NCBI GenBank assembly: GCA_015523665.1
Contig: WAJX01000052.1
Location: forward strand, 1 to 9,606
Direction: 5' to 3'
Length of the DNA stretch: 9,606 nt
Source: Ferroglobus sp.
Lineage (GTDB): Archaea > Halobacteriota > Archaeoglobi > Archaeoglobales > Archaeoglobaceae
The notes beneath the pieces were generated by a model. It was not told the origin of the DNA. It was given only the letters and a program-made list of their open reading frames with translations, and ran no database searches. The position numbers and the translations under genes are program-made. Below, in pieces: positions 1 through 5,674 of the stretch (position 1 is its first letter; each line of letters starts with the position of its first letter).

Positions 1-242
1 AAAACAACCAATTAATATAGACTCTGAAATTTCGTAAGTCACTTTTAAGTCTCTTTTATTACCTAAACATAAATTTTACAAAAATCTGTAACCACACTCC
101 CAAATCTCAAAAAAATTAACCTAACAACAATAAAACCAAGCTGTTATAACTTCATCAAACAAAATATTATTAACATAACAAAACATAAAGACACCAAAGC
201 TAAGCTAAAACTAATTTAGAGAAATAAGCGAATATAAAACCT
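1..242. other. Non-coding A/C-rich region upstream of the regulator gene
   Basis: I see no convincing gene here on either strand; the longest ATG-started reading on the minus strand is about 21 codons. The plus strand is strikingly poor in G between 61 and 200 (5 G against 32 C by my count). A short dyad, CTAAA (205-209) and TTTAG (215-219), lies just before the gene at 243. An A/T stretch near 212-219 is at the right distance to be a TATA box for a leaderless transcript starting close to 243, but it is a weak match. A second A/T stretch, GAATATAAAA at 230-239, is too close to the ATG to act as its TATA box. Confidence 0.5.
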
Positions 243-581
243 ATGGAGATAAAATTTAAAGTTTGGATTGAGAAAGATGGAGAGCATATTTTAGGGAAAG
301 GTGGAGCAGAAATCTTAAAAGCTATAAAGGAACATCATTCCATATCAAAAGCATCTAAAGAACTTGGAATGTCATATAGATATGTATGGGGATATATAAG
401 GAGAGTTGAAAGAAATTTAGGAGAAAGAATTGTAATAAGACGAAGAGGGGGAGAGAGAGGAGGAAAAAGTACCTTAACAAACTTAGGAGAATTTATATTA
501 AAGTTGTATGAAGAGCTCGAAAATGAGATTGATAAAACCGTGAAGAAATTAGGGCAAAGATACTTGAACAAACAGAAGTAA
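243..581 (+). CDS. ModE-type winged-helix DNA-binding protein
   Basis: A 112-residue protein made almost entirely of the N-terminal DNA-binding domain of ModE-like regulators. Seen: residues 20-50 contain the family pattern of a helix ending in ILKAIKE, then HHSISKASKELGMSYRYVW, which forms the helix-turn-helix, followed by the basic Gly-rich wing RRRGGERGGKSTLT at 67-79 and a charged C-terminal helix at 82-107. There is no TOBE/MOP molybdate-binding domain, so direct molybdate sensing is not supported; single-domain proteins of this type are common in archaea and their ligands are mostly unknown. No Shine-Dalgarno precedes the ATG, which suggests leaderless translation. The next gene begins 9 bp after the stop, so the pair is probably co-transcribed and the regulator may control its own operon. 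Function beyond DNA binding is inference. Confidence 0.8.
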   Translation: MEIKFKVWIEKDGEHILGKGGAEILKAIKEHHSISKASKELGMSYRYVWGYIRRVERNLGERIVIRRRGGERGGKSTLTNLGEFILKLYEELENEIDKTVKKLGQRYLNKQK

Positions 582-590
582 TGTATTCAA

Positions 591-1220
591 ATGATTCCTA
601 AAATGCATGGAGCTACTTCGATCTGGGTATCGTCAATCATATTATCTATAGGAAAATTGGATTACATTGGTCTCTTAGCATCAATAGCTCTTCTACCTTC
701 TCTAAACTCTGGACATGAACTGATATACAAGAATAGACGAGATATAAAAAATCTCATAATAGTCTCAATCTTTTTAATTCTAAGCTCTATTGAAATTATA
801 AAAAACAAAAATTTACTACCTCTAATTTATCTAATCCCGCTCAACATCTCTTATTTATTAAAAAATGATTTTAGAAAATATGTTCTATCAGCATCAATTA
901 TAGCCACTCTTCCAATTGCATTTGCAGAAGTAGATTACAAAGTCTCATTACTCTTCATCTCTCTATCTTTTGCTGGAGTTTTAGTTGCTGATAATATTAT
1001 CTACAATGGATATCAAGGTTTTGTGGGATTAGCGATTTACTCATTCATGTGTATCCTTTTCAAAGTAGAGTTAATCATATTCATACTCCCATTACTCTAC
1101 TTATTAATAAAAAAACCGTCATTAAAGATTGTTGGAATCACACTCCTTATAACCCTCCTCTCATTTTCAATATTTTCAATATTAATTCTACTCCAACAGA
1201 ATTTTTATAATGTTTCTTGA
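591..1220 (+). CDS. YwiC-like polytopic membrane protein
   Basis: A 209-residue very hydrophobic protein. It begins with IPKMHGA (residues 2-8), which resembles the conserved IPK-x-HGA start of YwiC-like integral membrane proteins; that family has no established biochemical role. I see about seven hydrophobic segments, roughly at residues 11-36, 54-70, 74-90, 97-112, 118-137, 143-172 and 178-202, separated by short Lys/Arg-rich loops. The conserved motif would lie before the first segment at the membrane surface. The ATG at 591 is preferred over an in-frame ATG at 603 because the later start would remove the IPK part of the motif. No ribosome binding site is visible, and the gene follows the ModE-type regulator by 9 bp, so translation may be coupled to it. 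The family assignment rests on the short motif plus topology and is moderately secure. Confidence 0.62.
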   Translation: MIPKMHGATSIWVSSIILSIGKLDYIGLLASIALLPSLNSGHELIYKNRRDIKNLIIVSIFLILSSIEIIKNKNLLPLIYLIPLNISYLLKNDFRKYVLSASIIATLPIAFAEVDYKVSLLFISLSFAGVLVADNIIYNGYQGFVGLAIYSFMCILFKVELIIFILPLLYLLIKKPSLKIVGITLLITLLSFSIFSILILLQQNFYNVS

Positions 1221-1239
1221 AGAAGTGAAGAAGCGATAA

Positions 1240-1248
1240 TTTAAAATA
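1240..1248 (+). promoter_or_regulatory. TATA box of the ribosomal stalk operon
   Basis: TTTAAAATA, preceded by the purine-rich GCGATAA that could serve as BRE. An archaeal TATA box about 26 bp upstream of initiation would place the transcript start near 1268-1272, exactly at the beginning of the leader hairpin described next. It lies 20-28 bp after the stop of the membrane protein gene, so the operon has its own promoter. Confidence 0.6.
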
Positions 1249-1267
1249 CTCGCCAATATTCTTGCTC

Positions 1268-1312
1268 TTTATCCGTAGGAGGCTTAGTCCGTTAGCACTA
1301 CGGAGGGATAAA
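1268..1312 (+). promoter_or_regulatory. Leader hairpin, probable L1 autoregulatory site overlapping the SD
   Basis: Seen: TCCGTAG (1272-1278) pairs perfectly with CTACGGA (1298-1304). An alternative helix, TTTATCC (1268-1274) with GGATAAA (1306-1312), can form instead while keeping GUAG/CUAC paired. The L1 Shine-Dalgarno GGAGGG is at 1302-1307, 7 nt before the GTG start. It is partly paired in the first fold and mostly bulged (GGAG 1302-1305) in the second. Known: archaeal L1 represses its own operon by binding an mRNA mimic of its 23S rRNA site, located in the untranslated leader in some lineages. The loop-side segment GGAGGCT (1278-1284) matches, from memory, the 5' strand of that rRNA site. 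The 3' strand does not show the usual matching half clearly, so L1 binding is a well-motivated inference. Confidence 0.6.
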
Positions 1313-1314
1313 AA

Positions 1315-1962
1315 GTGTTAGTTGAAAAAAAGAAACTCGAAAACGCCATAAAAGAGGCTATAGAGAAAGCCAAACCAAGGAAGTTTGTAGAAACCGTAGA
1401 AATGGCGATAAATCTAAGAAATATAGATATGAAGAAACCGGAAAATAGAATAGATACAATAATAACTCTTCCAAATGGATTAGGGAAAGATAGAAAAATT
1501 GGAGTATTTGCAAAAGGAGATACAGCCCTAAAAGCAAAGGAAGCTGGAGCTGACATCGTTCTATCCCCAGAAGATATAGATGAACTCTCAAAGAATAAGA
1601 GAGAAGCCAGAAAGGTAGCAAATAAGATAGATTTCTTTATAGCTGAAGCTCCATTAATGCCAGAGATAGGTAGAAAACTTGGCCCAATCCTAGGGCCTAG
1701 AGGAAAGATACCACAACCTATTCCACCAGCTTCTGATCCAAAACCTTTTATAGAGAGACTTAAGAAATCTGTGAAGATTAGAACAAGAGATAGAACAACA
1801 TTCCATACTCCAATTGGAATAAAAAATATGGATCCATCTCAAATTGCGGATAACGCACTTGAAGTGTTGAAAGTTATTGAGAATAAATACGATAACGTTC
1901 AGCAGATTGTAAAATCGATATATGTAAAGACAACAATGGGGCCTGCTATAAGGGTGATATGA
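1315..1962 (+). CDS. rpl1: Large-subunit ribosomal protein L1 (uL1)
   Basis: A 215-residue full-length archaeal L1, which builds the mobile L1 stalk by the E site and, in archaea, also represses its own operon. Seen: the conserved hinge region around residues 122-138, with LGPILGPRGKIPQPIP, and the C-terminal SIYVKTTMGPAIRV at 201-214, both L1 signatures that contact rRNA; the domain I helix at 3-20 includes the conserved pattern before RKFVETV (22-28). The start is GTG, 7 nt downstream of the strong SD GGAGGG (1302-1307). The stop overlaps the start of the L10 gene, and the leader carries the probable feedback site. No rpl11 gene lies upstream, where some archaea have it. Confidence 0.96.
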   Translation: MLVEKKKLENAIKEAIEKAKPRKFVETVEMAINLRNIDMKKPENRIDTIITLPNGLGKDRKIGVFAKGDTALKAKEAGADIVLSPEDIDELSKNKREARKVANKIDFFIAEAPLMPEIGRKLGPILGPRGKIPQPIPPASDPKPFIERLKKSVKIRTRDRTTFHTPIGIKNMDPSQIADNALEVLKVIENKYDNVQQIVKSIYVKTTMGPAIRVI

Positions 1963-2999
1963 TGTCTGCTATAAGGGGAAAGGTTCCTGCATGGAAGCTT
2001 AAAGAGGTAGAAGAGCTCAAAAAACTGATCAAATCCTACCCAGTATTGGCAATAGTCGGGTTTAGAGGGATGCCATCTTCACAATTCCAAAAATTGAGAA
2101 GAGAGTTTAGAGGTGAGATTGTAATAAGAGTTGTGAAAAACACAATTCTTGAAAGAGTCCTTGACTCCCTTGGGGGAGAATATAAAAAGCTAAAGGATTA
2201 CATCGAAGATCAAACCGCTATCGTCTTAACAAAACTAAATCCTTTCAAACTTTATAAGAAATTAGAAGATACTAAAACACCATCCCCATTAAAACCTAAC
2301 CAGATCTCTCCTACAGACGTTATTGTTGAGTCAGGAACCACCCCATTCCCTCCAGGACCGATTTTGGGAGAACTTCAGATGGCTGGAATCCCAGCTGCTA
2401 TAGAAAGAGGGAAGGTAGTTATAAAAAATAGTGTCACACTCGTTAAGGCTGGAGAGATCGTTAAACCAGAAGTTGCCAGAGCTTTACAACTCCTTGAGAT
2501 AAAACCGATAAAAATTGGATTAGAGACAAGAGCGGTAATGGAAGATGGCATTTTATTCACTCCAGAAGATCTAGCTATTGATGAAACAAAGATATTCGAG
2601 GAATTTGTAGAATCTGCAAGAAGGGCTTTAAACCTAGCAATCAACATAGCTTATATCACAGAAGAAACTGCTGAGATACTAATTAAAAAGGCATTTGTAA
2701 ATGCAAAGAACTTAGCATTAAATGCAAAGATTTATGAAAAAGAAGTGATGCCAGAAATCCTTTCAAAGGCTTATTCAGATATGCTCTCTCTCGCATCTAT
2801 CTTAGGTGAAGATGCAATTGATGATGAACTTAAAGAAAGATTAAAGGATTTGAAAGGTGATGTTAAGGTTGGTGAAAAATTAGAAAAAACTGAAGTTGTA
2901 AAAGAAGAAAAAGTAGAGGAGAAGAAAGAAGAGAAGGAGGAAGAGGAAGAAGTTAAAGAAGAAGAAGCTCTTGAGGGATTAGGAGCTTTATTTGGTTAA
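1959..2999 (+). CDS. rpl10: Large-subunit ribosomal protein L10 / acidic stalk base P0 (uL10)
   Basis: A 346-residue archaeal-type L10, the stalk base that anchors L12 dimers on 23S rRNA. Seen in order: the rRNA-binding N-domain with YPVLAIVGFRGMPSSQFQ (27-44) and VVKNTILERVL (58-68); the archaeal/eukaryal insertion domain beginning near PFPPGPILGELQMAGIPA (129-146); the long helical spine that binds L12 dimers (about 209-300); and an acidic tail (308-346) ending GLGALFG, which recruits translation factors. The start overlaps the L1 stop in ATGATG: ATG at 1959 or at 1962. The SD-like GGTGAT (1953-1958) touches the first and is slightly better spaced for the second, which would give 345 residues. 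The last 39 residues are identical to those of L12 and lie in a perfect DNA repeat. Confidence 0.95.
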   Translation: MMSAIRGKVPAWKLKEVEELKKLIKSYPVLAIVGFRGMPSSQFQKLRREFRGEIVIRVVKNTILERVLDSLGGEYKKLKDYIEDQTAIVLTKLNPFKLYKKLEDTKTPSPLKPNQISPTDVIVESGTTPFPPGPILGELQMAGIPAAIERGKVVIKNSVTLVKAGEIVKPEVARALQLLEIKPIKIGLETRAVMEDGILFTPEDLAIDETKIFEEFVESARRALNLAINIAYITEETAEILIKKAFVNAKNLALNAKIYEKEVMPEILSKAYSDMLSLASILGEDAIDDELKERLKDLKGDVKVGEKLEKTEVVKEEKVEEKKEEKEEEEEVKEEEALEGLGALFG

Positions 3000-3001
3000 T
3001 A
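2879..3001 (+). repeat. Perfect 123-bp direct repeat, copy 1 (3' end of rpl10)
   Basis: Base-for-base identical to 3230-3352 (offset 351 bp), checked block by block. The copy covers the last 39 codons of rpl10, its TAA stop and 2 bp beyond. It is strongly purine-biased, encoding a Lys/Glu-rich tail. Flanking bases differ at both ends, so the boundaries are sharp. Confidence 0.98.
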
Positions 3002-3012
3002 AATAATTATTA

Positions 3013-3020
3013 GGAGGAGG
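3013..3020 (+). promoter_or_regulatory. rpl12: Strong ribosome binding site of rpl12
   Basis: GGAGGAGG, 9 nt upstream of the ATG at 3030. It favours this ATG over the in-frame TTG at 3021, which directly follows the SD with no spacing. The strongest SD of the operon in front of L12 fits the need for several L12 copies per ribosome. Confidence 0.8.
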
Positions 3021-3029
3021 TTGATATAT

Positions 3030-3350
3030 ATGGAATATGTATACGCTGCATTACTCCTACACTCTGCAGGTAAGGAGATAAATGAGGAGAATGTAAAAGC
3101 AGTTTTAGAATCTGCAGGGATAGAGGTAAATGAAGCTAGAGTAAAGGCACTCGTATCAGCTTTAGAAGGAATAGATATCGATGAGGCGATAAGTAAAGCG
3201 AGTTTCATGCCAGTAGCAACAACACAAGCATTAGAAAAAACTGAAGTTGTAAAAGAAGAAAAAGTAGAGGAGAAGAAAGAAGAGAAGGAGGAAGAGGAAG
3301 AAGTTAAAGAAGAAGAAGCTCTTGAGGGATTAGGAGCTTTATTTGGTTAA
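3030..3350 (+). CDS. rpl12: Ribosomal protein L12 / acidic stalk protein P1
   Basis: A 106-residue archaeal L12 (P1-type, not homologous to bacterial L7/L12). Seen: the N-terminal dimerisation domain beginning [17 protein letters not shown], with helices to about residue 60 ([34 protein letters not shown] pattern split across 21-54), then a short linker PVATTQA (61-67), then the acidic tail (68-106) ending GLGALFG that binds GTPase factors. Family members usually have an Ala/Pro-rich hinge between the two parts; here it is nearly absent and the tail is identical to that of L10. The gene starts 30 bp after the rpl10 stop and has its own strong SD, so it is the third gene of the operon and can be translated at a higher rate than its neighbours. 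Confidence 0.95.
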   Translation: MEYVYAALLLHSAGKEINEENVKAVLESAGIEVNEARVKALVSALEGIDIDEAISKASFMPVATTQALEKTEVVKEEKVEEKKEEKEEEEEVKEEEALEGLGALFG

Positions 3351-3352
3351 TA
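3230..3352 (+). repeat. Perfect 123-bp direct repeat, copy 2 (3' end of rpl12)
   Basis: Identical to 2879-3001. It covers the last 39 codons of rpl12, the TAA stop and 2 bp beyond. The base before it is C at 3229 (A at 2878 in copy 1) and the base after it is T at 3353 (A at 3002), so identity ends abruptly on both sides. Confidence 0.98.
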
Positions 3353-3379
3353 TTTCCTTTCCCCTTTTATTATTATTTT
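3353..3379 (+). terminator. T-rich terminator of the stalk operon
   Basis: Directly after the rpl12 stop the plus strand becomes pyrimidine-rich: a C/T block and then TTTTATTATTATTTT (3365-3379). Archaeal RNA polymerase terminates at such T-runs without needing a hairpin, and I see no strong stem here. A second T-rich stretch lies at about 3473-3490. Confidence 0.5.
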
Positions 3380-3493
3380 GTATCTAAATCAAAAAATAAA
3401 GAATAGAATAGTATGATGTATAATAAAATGTATGAGTTATAAAAGTTCATAAGACAGTTCATATCTATAAATTTTTCTTTTTATTATTATATC

Positions 3494-3502
3494 TTATATA
3501 AT
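3494..3502 (+). promoter_or_regulatory. TATA box of the methyltransferase-csl4-rpo11 operon
   Basis: TTATATAAT in the 187-bp gap after rpl12. Initiation about 26 bp downstream would fall near 3524, giving a leader of roughly 30 nt to the ATG at 3553. The surrounding gap (3380-3537) is otherwise A/T-rich with no other feature that I can support. Confidence 0.45.
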
Positions 3503-3552
3503 TAAAAGCCATTATACGATGAACAAAAATTAATAAAGTGGGTTATAGGCCT

Positions 3553-4146
3553 ATGAAAAAGAGGAAATTAGAAATATTTCTCGAATCATTAGATGGCTTT
3601 AAAAACCCAAAAATAACACTTGAGCAATACGTAACTCCACCTCCAATAGCTGCAGAAATAGTAATGAATGCCTATCTTAACAAAGATTTAAACATAGTTT
3701 ACGATTTGGGTTGTGGAACTGGAATATTGGCAATAGCCTCAGCATTACTCGGGGCTTACTCAGTTGGTGTTGATGTAGACAAAGAAGCTCTTATAATAGC
3801 AAAAAGAAATTCAATAAAAGCAGAGGTTGAGATTGAACTTATACAAAATGATGTAAGGTTTTTTGAAGTATCAAAAAGAGGAACTGTAATAACGAATCCT
3901 CCATTTGGAATCCAAAAAAGATTTGCCGATAGAATATTTATTGAAAAAGCTTTAGAGATAGGAGATGTTGTATACTCTATACATTCAATAGAGTCAGAAG
4001 AGTTTATCACAAAAAGAGCGAGAGCTAAAGGATTTAAAATCACCCATCTATGGAAAGTGAAAATGCCACTTAGAAAAACATATTCGTTCCACGAAAAACC
4101 TTTTAAATACATTCCAGTTGAAATTTACAGAATGGAGAGGATTTAG
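3553..4146 (+). CDS. METTL5-type rRNA N6-adenine methyltransferase
   Basis: A 197-residue class I SAM-dependent methyltransferase. Seen: the SAM-binding motif DLGCGTGILA (51-60), acidic motif VGVDVD (71-76), and catalytic NPPF (115-118), the signature of N6-adenine methylation. It resembles human METTL5 along its whole length: an N-terminal KKRKLE...LESLDGF, LEQY (23-26), NPPFG, YSIHS (141-145), and a C-terminal FHEKPF block before VEIYRM. METTL5 makes one m6A in small-subunit rRNA with partner Trm112; the same role is inferred here. An in-frame GTG at 3538 would add five residues, but METTL5 homologues begin at the MKK corresponding to 3553. Neither start has a clear SD. It heads the operon with csl4 and rpo11, and its stop directly abuts the csl4 start. 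Confidence 0.87.
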   Translation: MKKRKLEIFLESLDGFKNPKITLEQYVTPPPIAAEIVMNAYLNKDLNIVYDLGCGTGILAIASALLGAYSVGVDVDKEALIIAKRNSIKAEVEIELIQNDVRFFEVSKRGTVITNPPFGIQKRFADRIFIEKALEIGDVVYSIHSIESEEFITKRARAKGFKITHLWKVKMPLRKTYSFHEKPFKYIPVEIYRMERI

Positions 4147-4683
4147 ATGCTTGTGTTTCCTGGAGATTTTCTTGGTTATGCTGAGGAATTCATCTGTGAT
4201 GATGGAGTTTATAGTGAAGAGGGTAAACTCTACGCCTCAAAGGCTGGGAGAGTCAAAATAAAAAATAAAGTCATAAAAGTAGAGACGATAAACGAGATCC
4301 CAAAGATATCAAAAGGTGATATAGTCCTCGGAGAGGTTATTGACACGAAGAACAACTTTGCACTGGTTGAGATAGTTAGAAAAAAAGGTTTTAACAGAGA
4401 GTTAACAACATATAAAACCGCTGTTCTTCACATTTCGAATATATCTACTATGTACCTCAAAGACATAAATGAAGGAATCAGATATAAGGATATCATTGTT
4501 TGCGAAGTGATTGATGATGATTTAAAGTTATCAACAAAAAAAGATGAATTAGGTGTAATAAAAGCAAAATGTGGTATCTGTGGAGGAGAACTATTGTTAA
4601 AAGGCGATAAGCTTAGATGTAAAGAATGTGGAAATACTGAAAAAAGAAAAATTTCGAAGAATTACGGAAAAGGGGTGTGGTAA
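4147..4683 (+). CDS. csl4: Exosome subunit Csl4
   Basis: A 178-residue RNA-binding cap subunit of the archaeal exosome, which degrades and tails RNA 3' ends on the Rrp41/Rrp42 ring. Seen: the N-terminal domain with the family motif FPGDFLGYAEEF (4-15); an S1-type OB fold from about 57 to 134 (GDIVLGEVIDTKNNFALVEI onward, with AVLHISNIS at 92-100); and a C-terminal zinc ribbon with Cys142, Cys145, Cys158 and Cys161 in two CxxC pairs. Length is normal. The ATG follows the methyltransferase stop with no gap and has SD GGAGAGG (4134-4140), 6 nt upstream, inside the previous gene, indicating translational coupling. The stop is 1 bp before the rpo11 ATG. The pairing of csl4 with rpo11 is common in archaea. 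Confidence 0.93.
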   Translation: MLVFPGDFLGYAEEFICDDGVYSEEGKLYASKAGRVKIKNKVIKVETINEIPKISKGDIVLGEVIDTKNNFALVEIVRKKGFNRELTTYKTAVLHISNISTMYLKDINEGIRYKDIIVCEVIDDDLKLSTKKDELGVIKAKCGICGGELLLKGDKLRCKECGNTEKRKISKNYGKGVW

Positions 4684-4684
4684 A

Positions 4685-4945
4685 ATGGAGATAAAGATAT
4701 TGGAGCTTCAAGAAAATTACGCAAGACTCATTGTAAAGGGAGAAGATCACACATTCTTAAACCTCTTACAAAACGAGATCCTCAAAGATGATGATGTGAT
4801 CATAGCAAAATACAACATCCCACATCCTCTCGTCGGGGATCCAGAGTTGGTTGTAAAAACTAAGAGTAAAAATCCTTTAGAGGTAATAAAAGAAGCTAAT
4901 ATTAGAATAATTAAAAGGATAGATGAGGTGCTTAATCAAATTTAA
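4685..4945 (+). CDS. rpo11: DNA-directed RNA polymerase subunit Rpo11 (L)
   Basis: An 86-residue subunit that pairs with Rpo3 to form the alpha-like assembly platform of archaeal RNA polymerase (equivalent to eukaryal Rpb11). Seen: the family core DHTFLNLLQNEILKDDDV (21-38), which corresponds to the alpha-like dimerisation motif, then AKYNIPHPLVGDPELVVKT (41-59) and a final long helix (64-85). The reading frame stays open upstream to 4628, but the ATG at 4685 is chosen because it gives the normal N-terminus and follows SD GGGGTG (4672-4677) by 7 nt. It is 1 bp from the csl4 stop and is the last gene of this operon before the convergent A/T-rich gap. Confidence 0.95.
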   Translation: MEIKILELQENYARLIVKGEDHTFLNLLQNEILKDDDVIIAKYNIPHPLVGDPELVVKTKSKNPLEVIKEANIRIIKRIDEVLNQI

Positions 4946-5122
4946 AATTTTTAATAAAAAAGATGTAAAATGTAGTAGACTTAAAATTTAATTGTTAATT
5001 TAGCTATTATTTAACTATTATTTTTTATAGAAAAATATAAAATTTTATATCTATTTATTATTTATTTTATAAATAAATTATTATTTATATTTTATTTATA
5101 ATATGTTATTTTATGCTATTAT
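4946..5122. terminator. Convergent A/T-rich gap with terminator-like palindromes
   Basis: This 177-bp gap separates two convergent operons and is about nine-tenths A/T. It contains a perfect 16-bp palindrome at 5035-5050 (ATATAAAATTTTATAT) and an 8-bp stem, ATTTATTT (5060-5067) with AAATAAAT (5071-5078), closing a 3-nt loop. T-runs occur on both strands (for example TTTTTT at 5021-5026 and TTTTT at 4949-4953 on plus; the complements of A-runs at 4957-4962 and 5031-5035 on minus). Probably a bidirectional terminator region; no gene or RNA is supported inside. Confidence 0.55.
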
Positions 5123-5674
5123 TCATTTATCTATTACTAATTTCAAAGCATAAATCTCTTCAAAAAACAGTTTTTTTGACTGAATTATATTAAACTCATA
5201 TCCAAGATTGTGAATCTCCTCTTTTAAAATGTCGAAGTTGAGTGATGAAGATATAATAATAATCCTACCGTTTTCATCCAATAAATCTTTAACTTTCCTT
5301 AAAAACTTCAATGAAATTTCCACACCTTTCTCTCCACCATCTATAGCAATTCTAAGCCAATCTCTTCCTTTTTCACATTCTTTTAATTCAAGATAAGGAG
5401 GGTTGAAAAGTATTAATGAAAACCTCCCTTTTATTCCCTCTGCTATATCCGTTAAAATTACATCTATCCCTCTTTCTTTAGCCATTTTAACAGCGTATGG
5501 ATTTATATCAGTTGCAATGAGAAATGAACATTTATCCTTGATGTTTTCAGAAACGTAACCACTCCCAACTCCAACCTCTAAGACTCTATCATCTCTTCTA
5601 ATCTCTTTAAGTGTTGCCTCCAACAGCAACTGTGAGTCATCACTTGGAGGGTATACTGTTGGCAATCTCTGCAT
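5123..5674 (-). CDS. Mtq2/HemK-type protein-glutamine methyltransferase
   Basis: A class I SAM-dependent methyltransferase of 183 residues. Seen: YPPSDDSQLLLEA (8-20), the N-terminal block typical of archaeal/eukaryal HemK-like enzymes; SAM motif EVGVGSGYV (33-41); acidic TDINP (55-59); catalytic NPPY (91-94); and DGGEKG (112-117). Known: Mtq2 with Trm112 methylates the GGQ glutamine of class I release factor; the archaeal homologue is expected to act on aRF1. Start is uncertain: ATG at 5674 gives MQRLPTVYPPSDDS and has GAGG just upstream; a TTG at 5665 gives a shorter form close to the usual family N-terminus; ATG at 5707 and TTG at 5713 are further upstream. It overlaps the end of ksgA by 35 bp at the chosen start and is the last gene of the rpl21e-rpo4-DUF655-ksgA cluster. 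Confidence 0.85.
   Translation of the reverse strand: MQRLPTVYPPSDDSQLLLEATLKEIRRDDRVLEVGVGSGYVSENIKDKCSFLIATDINPYAVKMAKERGIDVILTDIAEGIKGRFSLILFNPPYLELKECEKGRDWLRIAIDGGEKGVEISLKFLRKVKDLLDENGRIIIISSSLNFDILKEEIHNLGYEFNIIQSKKLFFEEIYALKLVIDK

Noticed and set aside
335..571. Open reading frame on the minus strand opposite the ModE-type gene
   Set aside because: Antisense shadow of a well-supported gene; no recognisable motif and no promoter or SD of its own.
2375..2647. 90-codon minus-strand frame inside rpl10
   Set aside because: Lies wholly opposite a conserved ribosomal protein gene and has low-complexity Ser/Ala composition expected from a reverse complement.
3021..3029. TTG start for rpl12
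   Set aside because: It directly follows the SD without spacing and adds MIY before the conserved MEY start; the ATG at 3030 has proper spacing.
3413..3470. Possible C/D box guide RNA starting at ATGATGT
   Set aside because: The C-box match lacks the final A and no CTGA D box follows at a suitable distance.
3351..3537. tRNA or other structured RNA in the gap after rpl12
   Set aside because: The gap is A/T-rich with no cloverleaf or stable stem; it is explained by a terminator and a promoter.
3756..4112. 118-codon minus-strand frame opposite the METTL5-like gene
   Set aside because: Antisense to a gene with full methyltransferase motifs; nothing recognisable in its translation.
4628..4684. 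Upstream ATG for rpo11, 19 codons earlier
   Set aside because: It would overlap the csl4 zinc ribbon and add a non-conserved extension; ATG 4685 has a good SD and gives the family length.
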